From Candidatus Woesearchaeota archaeon (GTDB lineage: Archaea; Nanobdellota; Nanobdellia; Woesearchaeales; GW2011-AR4): a stretch of DNA of 39,966 bases. A program made the translations under genes and the position numbers. The stretch is from the NCBI GenBank assembly GCA_016185845.1, contig JACPMV010000054.1:1-39966 (forward strand), in the 5' to 3' direction. Positions within the stretch are counted from its first letter, which is position 1; every line of letters begins with the position of its first letter. The notes beneath the pieces were generated by a model. The model was not told the origin of the DNA. It made no database searches and was given only the letters and a program-made list of their open reading frames with translations. Below are positions 9,095-17,073 of this stretch, piece by piece.

Positions 9095-9189
9095 TGTCGG
9101 AAATTTCTATTATTTATTGGATATTGTAAAAATTTCCGAGCATGCTCAAAAATCGTAACAATTTATATGAATGATTGCGATTTTTGACA
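9095..9189. repeat. 95-nt two-hairpin repeat element A
   Basis: TCGGAAATTT/AAATTTCCGA (9097-9106, 9130-9139), central GAGCATGCTC, TCAAAAATCG/CGATTTTTGA (9146-9155, 9178-9187); flanked by TGTC...GACA. Confidence 0.85.
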
Positions 9190-9309
9190 TATTGCCTTCA
9201 AAATGCTTAATGTTTTTGCTCTGCTTGCGCTGGACAATGGGCGCGCGGACATTAACTAACAATTCAATAACGAATTTAAACAATAATAATTAATTTAAAA
9301 ATGATTGAA

Positions 9310-9786
9310 TTATTTCTTTTGCTCTTCTTTTGATTTTATTTCGACAAGCCCTGTAACTTCGCCGCCGGCTTCTTTTACTTTTTCAACCGCGGATTTTGAA
9401 GCGTAAGGTGTCTTGATTTTGAATTTAGACGTAACTTTACCGTCGCCAAGCAATTTGTTGTATCCCAATTTTTCGAGCTCTACGGAATAAACTCCGTTTT
9501 CCTTCTTTGCAAGATTTGCTGAAATAAACTTGTTGATGTGCTCTTCTATATATCTTGCATTGACTGGATTGATCTTTATTTTTGGAGTCTTGCTTACAAA
9601 GCCGTGCTTCCCGAAATAATCCTTGTCTTTCCAGATGCTCGGCTTTTTAGAGTCGGCTCTTTTGCCGGTGCCGGCCATTCCGGCTCCTCCCTGATGGCCT
9701 TTTCCCCTGTGCTTTTTCTTTGCACCCCAGCCATGGGTCTTGTGGCCGCGCTGCCTTACATTTTTCTTTCTTTTGTTGACTGTCAT
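9310..9786 (-). CDS. rpl15: Ribosomal protein L15 (uL15)
   Basis: MTVNKRKKNVRQRGHKTHGWGAKKKHRGKGHQGGAGMAGTGKR. Confidence 0.95.
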   Translation of the reverse strand: MTVNKRKKNVRQRGHKTHGWGAKKKHRGKGHQGGAGMAGTGKRADSKKPSIWKDKDYFGKHGFVSKTPKIKINPVNARYIEEHINKFISANLAKKENGVYSVELEKLGYNKLLGDGKVTSKFKIKTPYASKSAVEKVKEAGGEVTGLVEIKSKEEQKK

Positions 9787-10229
9787 TATAGCATCCTCTT
9801 TATCAATTCATTTATTGCGGCGCCCCTGTATCCCAGCGCTCCCCCTTCCTTAAATGAGCGCTTTATTCCCTTCCTGCCCATCCCTTTTCTTGGGGAATTA
9901 AGCCTGAAAAATTTCTTGTATTTTTTATTGTCATGCACAAAATAATCATCATATTTAATCTTGTTCTTGGAGTCTGCTTCCCTGCCTTTAAATTCCTCAC
10001 CCCTTTTGTCCAAAAGCTGCCTGAATGTATCTTCATCAATCTCTCCCCAGGTAAGGTAGTCCTTTGCCATCCTGAGCATTCCAAGATAGACCGGATTATT
10101 CGGAAGTATTGCGCAGTAATTGTTTTTGTAGAGCCTCATCATTTTCATGGTGTCCTCTACAGTTATCTTTATTTTAGTTTTTCCCCTTATCCTCACTGCA
10201 GCTATCCTGGCTTGATTTTTGCTTTCCAC
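9786..10229 (-). CDS. rpl30: Ribosomal protein L30 (uL30)
   Basis: AAVRIRGKTKIKITVEDTMKMMRLYKNNYCAILPNNPVYLGMLRMAKDYLTWGEI. Confidence 0.95.
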   Translation of the reverse strand: MESKNQARIAAVRIRGKTKIKITVEDTMKMMRLYKNNYCAILPNNPVYLGMLRMAKDYLTWGEIDEDTFRQLLDKRGEEFKGREADSKNKIKYDDYFVHDNKKYKKFFRLNSPRKGMGRKGIKRSFKEGGALGYRGAAINELIKRML

Positions 10230-10236
10230 ATCACAC

Positions 10237-11121
10237 CTAAATTTTTAAATTTCCTTCAACTATCCTTAGCCTTTCAGCTGTTTTTTCCTGCAGTTTAACC
10301 TGCAATAGCTTTTGGAGGGCCTCAAAGCACGCGAACAGCACATTCAGCTTGCTCCTTGTCTGCCCTTCTGTTCTTGACCAAACATCCTTTATCCCCGCCA
10401 TCTTCAGTATTTTCTGGCATTCTTTTTCTATCTTCAGGCCGGTGCCCTTCGGAGCAGGTATCAAGGTAACTTCAACAGATCCTACTTTTCCTTTTACTTT
10501 GAAAGGCACAGTATGCGCTTCGCCGCAGTCGCATCCCCAGTCGCCGCAGCCTCTCCTTATTTTTATAACATTGAGCTTCGCCTGCCTTATCGCTTTTTCC
10601 CTTGCAGGGACTGTCTCCTTTGACTTGCCGTAGCCTATGCCTATGTATCCGTCTTCATTTCCTACAATTGCGAAAGTCGCGAATTTTGGCTTGTTGCCTT
10701 CCTGGGTTTTCTTTTGAGTCTGCTTGAATATCCTTTTTTGCCCGCCGCCGAATTTTCCTTTTGCCTGCCCTACCATCAGCAGATCAGTGGCCATGTTTGG
10801 CAGCAGTGTGTCAACAATCTCAGGCTCCAGTATCCTTATTCTCCTGTCAAGAGCATAATCTATGCTTGTTACCTCGCCGCTTTTCACTTTCATTCCAAGG
10901 GATGTCTTTGGAGTCCACAGCTCTTTCTCGAATACTCCTTTTCTCTTCACTTCTTCAACTATTACTTCCTCTATCTCTTTCACTTCGCCGAGCTCTGTAG
11001 CCAGCCCCTCTTTTGGAGTTTCAAGCTGAGGCTCCTCTTCTATAACAGCCGTTACAGATGTTATTTTTTCCTCTGCTTCTTCCGGCTTTTCCTTTGCTTT
11101 CGCTTCTTTTTCCTTAGCCAT
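10237..11121 (-). CDS. rps5: Ribosomal protein S5 (uS5) with charged N-terminal extension
   Basis: VGNEDGYIGIGYGKSKETVPAREKAIRQAKLNVIKIRRGCGDWGCDCGEAHTVPFKVKGKVGSVEVTLIPAPKGTGL. Confidence 0.95.
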   Translation of the reverse strand: MAKEKEAKAKEKPEEAEEKITSVTAVIEEEPQLETPKEGLATELGEVKEIEEVIVEEVKRKGVFEKELWTPKTSLGMKVKSGEVTSIDYALDRRIRILEPEIVDTLLPNMATDLLMVGQAKGKFGGGQKRIFKQTQKKTQEGNKPKFATFAIVGNEDGYIGIGYGKSKETVPAREKAIRQAKLNVIKIRRGCGDWGCDCGEAHTVPFKVKGKVGSVEVTLIPAPKGTGLKIEKECQKILKMAGIKDVWSRTEGQTRSKLNVLFACFEALQKLLQVKLQEKTAERLRIVEGNLKI

Positions 11122-11136
11122 TTATCTTACCTTTTG

Positions 11137-11200
11137 TGTCAAAAATCGCTAGCTTACCTTGATATAAAACACTATGGGTTGCGCCCTGCGATTTTTGAGA
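11137..11200. repeat. Single hairpin unit E at the L18/S5 junction
   Basis: TCAAAAATCGC (11139-11149) / GCGATTTTTGA (11188-11198), 11-bp perfect stem, preceded by TG and followed by GA; right arm overlaps the L18 C-terminal codons. Confidence 0.7.
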
Positions 11201-11756
11201 TTTCCGTGAAGTGCTTGACAAAATCCTCAGGCATAAGCCCTTTTTTGAGGTAGTCTGAAAATTGCGTTTCGTATTTTGCCCTGTCTGATTTCAGCGACAG
11301 CGCGTATTTTGCGATGTGTGTTCCGGATATCCTTTCTTTTGACGGCAAAATTTCCGTATTTGCCGGTATTTCCAATCCTGAATCCAAAGCTCCTGCAAGC
11401 GCTGCATAAAGCCTTGAGCCCTTTACCGAGTTGTTGAATCCTATATCCAAAACAGCCTTCTTGACTCCCTTTTCAGCAGATTTTTTTCCTGCAAGGAATC
11501 CTGTCAGGTATGCGCTTGGCAGGTTTCCGGTGCCTCCCTTCCATCCCATCTTAGCCAGCGAGCTTGAGCTTACTGTAACCAGGACCTTGTCGCCCTCTGG
11601 GCTGTATTTTACAATAGATGCGTGAATGTTCCTCAGGGACTTTCTTACAACGAACCTGTATCTGCCCGATACAAGAATCTTTAATCTTTTCTTGTAGTAA
11701 GTCCTGCCTTCCCTTTTTCTTCTAAAGGGCAATGAAAATGTTTTGCTGTTTATCAT
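11172..11756 (-). CDS. rpl18: Ribosomal protein L18 (uL18)
   Basis: PFRRKREGRTYYKKRLKILVSGRYRFVVRKSLRNIHASIVKYSPEGDKVLVTVSS. Confidence 0.94.
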   Translation of the reverse strand: MINSKTFSLPFRRKREGRTYYKKRLKILVSGRYRFVVRKSLRNIHASIVKYSPEGDKVLVTVSSSSLAKMGWKGGTGNLPSAYLTGFLAGKKSAEKGVKKAVLDIGFNNSVKGSRLYAALAGALDSGLEIPANTEILPSKERISGTHIAKYALSLKSDRAKYETQFSDYLKKGLMPEDFVKHFTEISKIAGRNP

Positions 11757-11765
11757 TTTTTAATA

Positions 11766-11860
11766 TGTCGGAAATCATAATTATTTATTTTTATTGTTGT
11801 GATTTCCGAGCATGCTCAAAAATCACAACAATTTATTATTTATCTTGGCGATTTTTGACA
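11766..11860. repeat. 95-nt two-hairpin repeat element B
   Basis: TCGGAAATCA/TGATTTCCGA, central GAGCATGCTC, TCAAAAATC/GATTTTTGA; same length and layout as element A; right end overlaps the L19e stop region. Confidence 0.85.
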
Positions 11861-12294
11861 AATCCCTTTTCTTCTATATACAGCTTCAGGTGCCTCAGGC
11901 TCCTGAAAAAGCCGCCTTTGCTTTTCATGTAAAGGTCATGATAATTGTCCGGCAGCAGCGAGTTGCTGTCTCTCAAGCTTTTTATGTAGGATCTCTGCAG
12001 CCTTATCTTATTGATCCATGCCCTTTTGGGAGGTGTTCTTGCTGTCTTCTTTCCTTTCCTTGAGCCGTGGCCTTTCTGCTTTCCAAGGCCTTTCTGGGCT
12101 TTTCTTTTTCTTGCCCAAAATCTTGATGTGTTTAGCAGCCTTTTTCTCGATATTATCCCTTTGCCGATAAGCCCCCTGATGTCTGCTTTAGTGATAGCCT
12201 CTTTTATCTCTTCGAGGCTGTCCGGGTCAAACCTAATCCTGTTTATTCCGCATTTCAGCACTTGCGCTGCCAGCCTTTTTTGAACATCAAGCAT
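11836..12294 (-). CDS. rpl19e: Ribosomal protein L19e (eL19)
   Basis: LDVQKRLAAQVLKCGINRIRFDPDSLEEIKEAITKADIRGLI...RKGKKTARTPPKRAWINKIRLQR. Confidence 0.95.
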   Translation of the reverse strand: MLDVQKRLAAQVLKCGINRIRFDPDSLEEIKEAITKADIRGLIGKGIISRKRLLNTSRFWARKRKAQKGLGKQKGHGSRKGKKTARTPPKRAWINKIRLQRSYIKSLRDSNSLLPDNYHDLYMKSKGGFFRSLRHLKLYIEEKGFVKNRQDK

Positions 12295-12295
12295 T

Positions 12296-12865
12296 TTACG
12301 TCCTCTTTGTCAGAACCCTGTCCTTTTCCTGCTTTTCCGCTTTCTTTTTCTGCTCATCTGTTGCATTTTCAGGCTCTTTTGCTTCTTCAGCTTTTTTGTG
12401 TTCAGATGCAGGCTCTTTTTTTATTTCCTTGTGCTCTTTTTTCTTTTTTGAATTCATGAAATCCTCGATTTTTTTGATTGATTCCTCGGTGTTGAGGTTC
12501 AGTACAATGATTTTCATTTCACTTGCTTTTTTTAAAATCTCAAGCCTTTTTCTTGAGCCTACGCTCCCGGCAATTATTACTCCTTCATTGGCTTTGCTTA
12601 TTTTTCCCAGATCAGCCGGTGAAGATACTATAATCATCTTCAATCCTGTTGCGTGAAGCCCCTTGACTGCAGCAGGCGACTTGTACCCCGGCGACGGCAT
12701 TTTTCTCCTGCCCTTGAACCTATGCCTGATTTTGGAGTGTATTCCTTTTGGCTTTCTCCATTTATAGTTAAGCTTCATTCTTTTTGGATTGTCCTGCCTG
12801 ATAAACTCCGGCTTTTTTCCTTTAATCCTGCTTCTTAATTCCAATAGCGCGTTTAGCTGAGTCAT
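12296..12865 (-). CDS. rpl32e: Ribosomal protein L32e (eL32) with charged C-terminal tail
   Basis: KPEFIRQDNPKRMKLNYKWRKPKGIHSKIRHRFKGRRKMPSPGYKSPAAVKGLH. Confidence 0.93.
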   Translation of the reverse strand: MTQLNALLELRSRIKGKKPEFIRQDNPKRMKLNYKWRKPKGIHSKIRHRFKGRRKMPSPGYKSPAAVKGLHATGLKMIIVSSPADLGKISKANEGVIIAGSVGSRKRLEILKKASEMKIIVLNLNTEESIKKIEDFMNSKKKKEHKEIKKEPASEHKKAEEAKEPENATDEQKKKAEKQEKDRVLTKRT

Positions 12866-12871
12866 TTTTGT

Positions 12872-13435
12872 TTATTTTAGCTCTTTTCCGTCTTTATTGA
12901 TTATGTATATCCCGTCCTGGAAAACTCTCGAGTCAAAGCCAGGCCTTCTTGTAAGCTGCTCGATATCTGCCGCCACCTGCCCGGCAGTTTCCTTGCTTGT
13001 GCTTATGACATGAATGAGCTGGCCGTCAACTTTTACTGCCGCGCCTTCCTTGAGCTGCAAAACCCTCGGGACTTTTTCTCCCAGGAAATTTTTGATTGTA
13101 AGATTATTGTCTGCCACGGCCACGGTCATAGGGAAATGGCCGGCGCATATTTTCAGCGTGTAGTTATGCTGGTGAATGCTGCCCTTTATCATATTATTGA
13201 CGTGGGCCTTCAGAGAGCCCAGCAGCTTCTTGTCTCTTTTTGTCGATTTTTCTGTCTCAAAAATTACCTTGCTGTTTTCCAGCATTATTTTAACATTATG
13301 CTGCCTGATTTTTCTTTTGGATTCTCCTTTCGGCCCTGTGATTGCCAAAGACTGGCCGGACAGGCTGGCTGTCACGCCGCTTGGCAGGCTTATTTCAGCA
13401 TTTAGCTTTGTTTTTCCGGTTTTTTGTTTTTTCAT
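12872..13435 (-). CDS. rpl6: Ribosomal protein L6 (uL6)
   Basis: SLSGQSLAITGPKGESKRKI...INNMIKGS-like VNNMIKGSIHQHNYTLKICAGHFPM; position between S8 and L32e. Confidence 0.93.
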   Translation of the reverse strand: MKKQKTGKTKLNAEISLPSGVTASLSGQSLAITGPKGESKRKIRQHNVKIMLENSKVIFETEKSTKRDKKLLGSLKAHVNNMIKGSIHQHNYTLKICAGHFPMTVAVADNNLTIKNFLGEKVPRVLQLKEGAAVKVDGQLIHVISTSKETAGQVAADIEQLTRRPGFDSRVFQDGIYIINKDGKELK

Positions 13436-13436
13436 A

Positions 13437-13826
13437 TCAGTAGCAGTAAGCGAGCAGCTTTCCTCCCATATTCTTTGATTTTGCGTCGTAATGCGTCATT
13501 ATCCCTTTTGGAGTTGAGACAATAAGTATCCCGAGGCCCTTTGCCGGCAGGTATCTCCTTTCAAATTTCTCAAACTCCTTGTTTTTGACGCTGTATCTCG
13601 GCTTTATAACGCCGCATTTGTTTATGCTGCCATTAAGCCTGAGATGGATGTAATTTCCCCTGCTGTCTTCCACTTCGTTAAATTCAGACAGGTATCCCTG
13701 CTCTTTCATGACTTTCAGCAGATGCCTTATGATTTTTGAAACTGGCTTTAGCGCGCACTCCTGCCTTCCGATTGCCTCGTTGTTCAAAATCAGGGACATT
13801 ACATCCGCCAATGGGTCGTTCAGCAT
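13437..13826 (-). CDS. rps8: Ribosomal protein S8 (uS8)
   Basis: NDPLADVMSLILNNEAIGRQECALKPVSKIIRHLLKVMKEQGYL...RYLPAKGLGILIVSTPKGIMTHYDA. Confidence 0.95.
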   Translation of the reverse strand: MLNDPLADVMSLILNNEAIGRQECALKPVSKIIRHLLKVMKEQGYLSEFNEVEDSRGNYIHLRLNGSINKCGVIKPRYSVKNKEFEKFERRYLPAKGLGILIVSTPKGIMTHYDAKSKNMGGKLLAYCY

Positions 13827-13836
13827 GTTTTTTCAC

Positions 13837-14067
13837 CTAACTGTATTTTTTGAATCCTAATGAAGTTGCAATTTCCCTGAAGCAGTTCCTGCATAGCTCC
13901 AGCCCGTACTTGCCTATGTGGCCTCCGGGGTTGCCGCACCTGCGGCATTTTTTTGTGGACCTGCCGTATTTTCTCTGCTTTGGGGAATTGTGCTTGATAT
14001 ATTTCTGAAGTTTGGGGGGCTTTACTTTCAGCTGCTTGAATGCTTTCCTGTAATCGCTGTAAGTCAT
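13837..14067 (-). CDS. rps14: Ribosomal protein S14 (uS14)
   Basis: [43 protein letters not shown]; internal Met chosen as start. Confidence 0.92.
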   Translation of the reverse strand: MTYSDYRKAFKQLKVKPPKLQKYIKHNSPKQRKYGRSTKKCRRCGNPGGHIGKYGLELCRNCFREIATSLGFKKYS

Positions 14068-14068
14068 C

Positions 14069-14578
14069 TTATTCCTCCACCATGGTGCTAAAACTTTTTG
14101 ACATGAATTCAATTGCCTCCTGCCTGGATATCCTGTGCCTTGCCGGTATCTTTCTCGGCATTATCTTTCTTCGCTTTATCCTGAAACCGGGCCTTTCCAA
14201 GGTTACGCAGACCTGAAGCCCCATTATTCCTATTTTTGGATCGTACTTGATGCCCGGAATCTCAATATATTCATGTATTCCAAATGCTATGTTCCCGTTA
14301 TCATCAAACTGCCGTGGGTTTAACTTATTGTCAACAGATTCCAGCAGCCTTGGCAGCAGGCTTGCAGCTTTTCCTTTCCTCAAAGTAATCTTGCATCCTA
14401 TCGGCAGACCCGGTCTCAGTCCCCATTCCTGCACCCTCTTGTTTGTGACTGTCTTTACAGGCGTGCCGTTTCCGATTGAATTTAGCAGGACTATCCCTTT
14501 TTCCAGCCTGGACTGGTCTTTGCCTGCGCCGATATTCAGCGTTATTTTTTCTATTTTTATTATTTTCATTGTTCCCAT
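14069..14578 (-). CDS. rpl5: Ribosomal protein L5 (uL5)
   Basis: [63 protein letters not shown]. Confidence 0.95.
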   Translation of the reverse strand: MGTMKIIKIEKITLNIGAGKDQSRLEKGIVLLNSIGNGTPVKTVTNKRVQEWGLRPGLPIGCKITLRKGKAASLLPRLLESVDNKLNPRQFDDNGNIAFGIHEYIEIPGIKYDPKIGIMGLQVCVTLERPGFRIKRRKIMPRKIPARHRISRQEAIEFMSKSFSTMVEE

Positions 14579-14579
14579 T

Positions 14580-15269
14580 TTACTCTAGTGTAACCAGCGG
14601 CTTTGCGTCGCCGACTACAAATGCGTATTTTTTTGATGTTTCTACCATATTTCCGCCGGAATCTTTGTAGATTAGCTTATCCTGAACTATATCTTCAATG
14701 GTGCCGGTTTCGCCTATATGCTTCCCCCCTATTAAGAATATGGTTGATTTTTTATCTAGCTTTAGGTGCTTGACTATTTTCTGCCCGGGCAATGATATAA
14801 GCAGAGTGTCCCCCACCTTATAGGTGCCGGTGCCTGCCAATATGTTTTTGCCGTCGTATAAGTTGAGCTGCAGCTTTCCCCTGACCATGCTCTTGCCTAT
14901 AATTTTTGCAGGCTTCAGCGAAGACTCTTCTTTTTTTATCCTGACCAGGCTTATTTTGCCTTTTTTGCTTAAAGACACCCTGAAACATTCATTTATATTT
15001 GAAAACTGCAGCGTGTCAAAAATGCCTACAGGAAATCTTACATCTTTCCTTTGCCTGCAGTCTATTGCCACTTCGTTTGAGGCGAGCAGCTTCTTGGCTT
15101 CCCTTGTATTTTTAGTGATTGCCATGACTTCTTTCAGCAATATGTTCAGAGGTATGCTTACAGCCAGGCTGTGCGGCCCGGCATTCTGCTTTGTTATGAA
15201 CATGCTGCCTCTTCTCTTTATGGGCCATGTTTTAGGCGCTGCCAGCCTTGCCATATGATTTTTTGCCAT
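14580..15269 (-). CDS. rps4e: Ribosomal protein S4e (eS4)
   Basis: MAKNHMARLAAPKTWPIKRRGSMFITKQNAGPHSLAVSIPLNILLKEVMAITKNTREAKKLL; GGAG upstream of ATG 15269. Confidence 0.95.
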   Translation of the reverse strand: MAKNHMARLAAPKTWPIKRRGSMFITKQNAGPHSLAVSIPLNILLKEVMAITKNTREAKKLLASNEVAIDCRQRKDVRFPVGIFDTLQFSNINECFRVSLSKKGKISLVRIKKEESSLKPAKIIGKSMVRGKLQLNLYDGKNILAGTGTYKVGDTLLISLPGQKIVKHLKLDKKSTIFLIGGKHIGETGTIEDIVQDKLIYKDSGGNMVETSKKYAFVVGDAKPLVTLE

Positions 15270-15270
15270 T

Positions 15271-15648
15271 TTATTTCTCCAAAAGCTTCTGCCTAAATTT
15301 ATCATCCATGTTGAGTTCCGTTATCATCAGGTTTGATGGGTTTATAGGTATCATTTTTTTTGTGCCGTCTTTTTTTGTGTATTCTATGCCGCTTACAAAA
15401 ACCCTGGTCCTTCCAAGCTCTACTCTTTCGACCTTACCTTCATGTTTTTTGAAATTGCCGTGTATAACTTTAACCTTGTCCCCTTTTTTCAGGGCAATAC
15501 TCCTTTTTTTGTATTTATTCCTCAATTCTTTTGACAGGTGCGAGCCTGCCAGCTTCTGCTTTATGTGAAGAGGCGCATTGAACCTGTACTTTCTCTGCTT
15601 GCTCTGCTTCCTGCTCGATTTCCATGAAATTGAAAACTTTTTTTTCAT
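15271..15648 (-). CDS. rpl24: Ribosomal protein L24 (uL24)
   Basis: KKGDKVKVIHGNFKKHEGKVERVELGRTRVFVSGIEYTKKDGTKKMIPINPSNLMI (KOW). Confidence 0.95.
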   Translation of the reverse strand: MKKKFSISWKSSRKQSKQRKYRFNAPLHIKQKLAGSHLSKELRNKYKKRSIALKKGDKVKVIHGNFKKHEGKVERVELGRTRVFVSGIEYTKKDGTKKMIPINPSNLMITELNMDDKFRQKLLEK

Positions 15649-15649
15649 T

Positions 15650-16051
15650 TTATACCACTATGCTTGCGATTTTTGCGATACCCGGCCATCTTTCACATGC
15701 CTCCTTGGCTATCGCTCCCTTGAAGATTGTGCCTTTTGGGTTTCCCTTATCATCTTTCAGGACAACGGCTGCATTGTCCTCGAATTTTATCCTTGTCCCG
15801 TCAGGCCTCCTGTATTCTTTTTTCTGCCTGACAATGACTGCAAAGACAACCTGCTTCCGCATGTCCGGCTTTCCCCTCTTGACAGCAGCCTGGACCAAAT
15901 CGCCGACTCCGCAGCTTGCAATCCTGCCCTTGACTGTTTTTAATCCAACCACTGTGAAAATCTTGATTGCTTTTGCGCCAGAGTTGTCGCAGGTTTCAAC
16001 TATGCTGTATACCGGCAGCGCCCTTGTGACTCTTGATTTTAACGGCTGCAT
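15650..16051 (-). CDS. rpl14: Ribosomal protein L14 (uL14)
   Basis: TRALPVYSIVETCDNSGAKAIKIFTVVGLKTVKGRIASCGVGDLVQAAVKRGKPDMRKQVVFAVIVRQKKEYRRPDGTRIKFEDNAAV. Confidence 0.96.
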   Translation of the reverse strand: MQPLKSRVTRALPVYSIVETCDNSGAKAIKIFTVVGLKTVKGRIASCGVGDLVQAAVKRGKPDMRKQVVFAVIVRQKKEYRRPDGTRIKFEDNAAVVLKDDKGNPKGTIFKGAIAKEACERWPGIAKIASIVV

Positions 16052-16053
16052 TT

Positions 16054-16482
16054 TTATGCCTCTTTGTCCTGCTCCTTTGCAGGCTCTTTTTCTTTCTCAG
16101 CTACCTTTGCAGCTTCCCGTGCTTCCATCTTTTCCCTGAATCCTTTTTCATGCCCAAATTTCTGGATTATGACGAAGTTTTTTGTCTTGCTCAGGGGCCT
16201 GCATTCGACGACTTTGACTATGTCGCCTTCTTTTACGCTGAGGCATTCCGGGCTGTGGACTTTGAGCTTTGTCCTTCTTTTTTCATATCTTTCATATTTT
16301 GTAATGAAGTGCAGCCTTTGAAATTCTATTACTGCTGTTTTTCTCATTTTTGTAGAGATTACCGTGCCTGTAAGCTGCCTTCCCCTCAAATTCAGCCTGC
16401 CGTGGAATGGGCAGTTTGAGTCGCTGCATTTTTGCTGCGGCGCCTCGTTTGCATACCCCGGATTTCTTGTTGCGCTTTTCAT
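16054..16482 (-). CDS. rps17: Ribosomal protein S17 (uS17)
   Basis: CSDSNCPFHGRLNLRGRQLTGTVISTKMRKTAVIEFQRLHFITKYERYEKRRTKLKVHSPECLSVKEGDIVKV. Confidence 0.95.
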   Translation of the reverse strand: MKSATRNPGYANEAPQQKCSDSNCPFHGRLNLRGRQLTGTVISTKMRKTAVIEFQRLHFITKYERYEKRRTKLKVHSPECLSVKEGDIVKVVECRPLSKTKNFVIIQKFGHEKGFREKMEAREAAKVAEKEKEPAKEQDKEA

Positions 16483-16529
16483 TTTATTTTTATTATACTG
16501 CTTGATTGTGCTTTGATTTGATTATATTA

Positions 16530-16838
16530 TTATCTTACCTCTATTGTGCCGGGTGCAAATCCATGATCTATCAGTATTTTTTTGGCTTTTTGCTTGTGCT
16601 CGCCCTGAAGCTCTATCTTGCCTTCTTTCAGTGTGCCGCCGCAGGCCAGCGCCGACTTCAGCCGCCTTGTGAGATCCTTAAGGTCAATCTCTTTTGAATC
16701 TATACCCTCTATAATAGTATAATTCTTGTTGAATTTTTTCCGCTCTATATATACCATTATTTTTTGGCTTTCCTTGGCTATGGTCTCACAAACACACAGC
16801 TCCTTCACCAAGCCGCAAATCTGGCAAATTTTATCCAT
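16530..16838 (-). CDS. Translation initiation factor SUI1 / aIF1
   Basis: CQICGLVKELCVCETIAKE...DLKDLTRRLKSALACGGTLKEGKIELQGEHKQKAKKILIDHGF. Confidence 0.93.
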   Translation of the reverse strand: MDKICQICGLVKELCVCETIAKESQKIMVYIERKKFNKNYTIIEGIDSKEIDLKDLTRRLKSALACGGTLKEGKIELQGEHKQKAKKILIDHGFAPGTIEVR

Positions 16839-17073
16839 TCCTTTTTTCTACCTCTTTGCCTTTTATGCTGTTATTTTCTGCGGATTTTTGCTTGTTGTTT
16901 TTTATTGTAAGTATCCTGGCAATAGTCCTTTTCATCTCCCCGATTTTGCCGGGGCTTTTTGGAAGCGTGCCTATCGCTATCTGGGAGTTGATCTTCATCA
17001 GCTCTTTCTTCAGCTCGGCTGACTTACTTTCAAGATCCAGCTCATTCATTATTTTCAGTTCCTTGAATTTCAT
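16831..17073 (-). CDS. rpl29: Ribosomal protein L29 (uL29)
   Basis: MKFKELKIMNELDLESKSAELKKELMKINSQIAIGTLPKSPGKIGEMKRTIARILTI; start inside the S3 3' end. Confidence 0.9.
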   Translation of the reverse strand: MKFKELKIMNELDLESKSAELKKELMKINSQIAIGTLPKSPGKIGEMKRTIARILTIKNNKQKSAENNSIKGKEVEKRNG

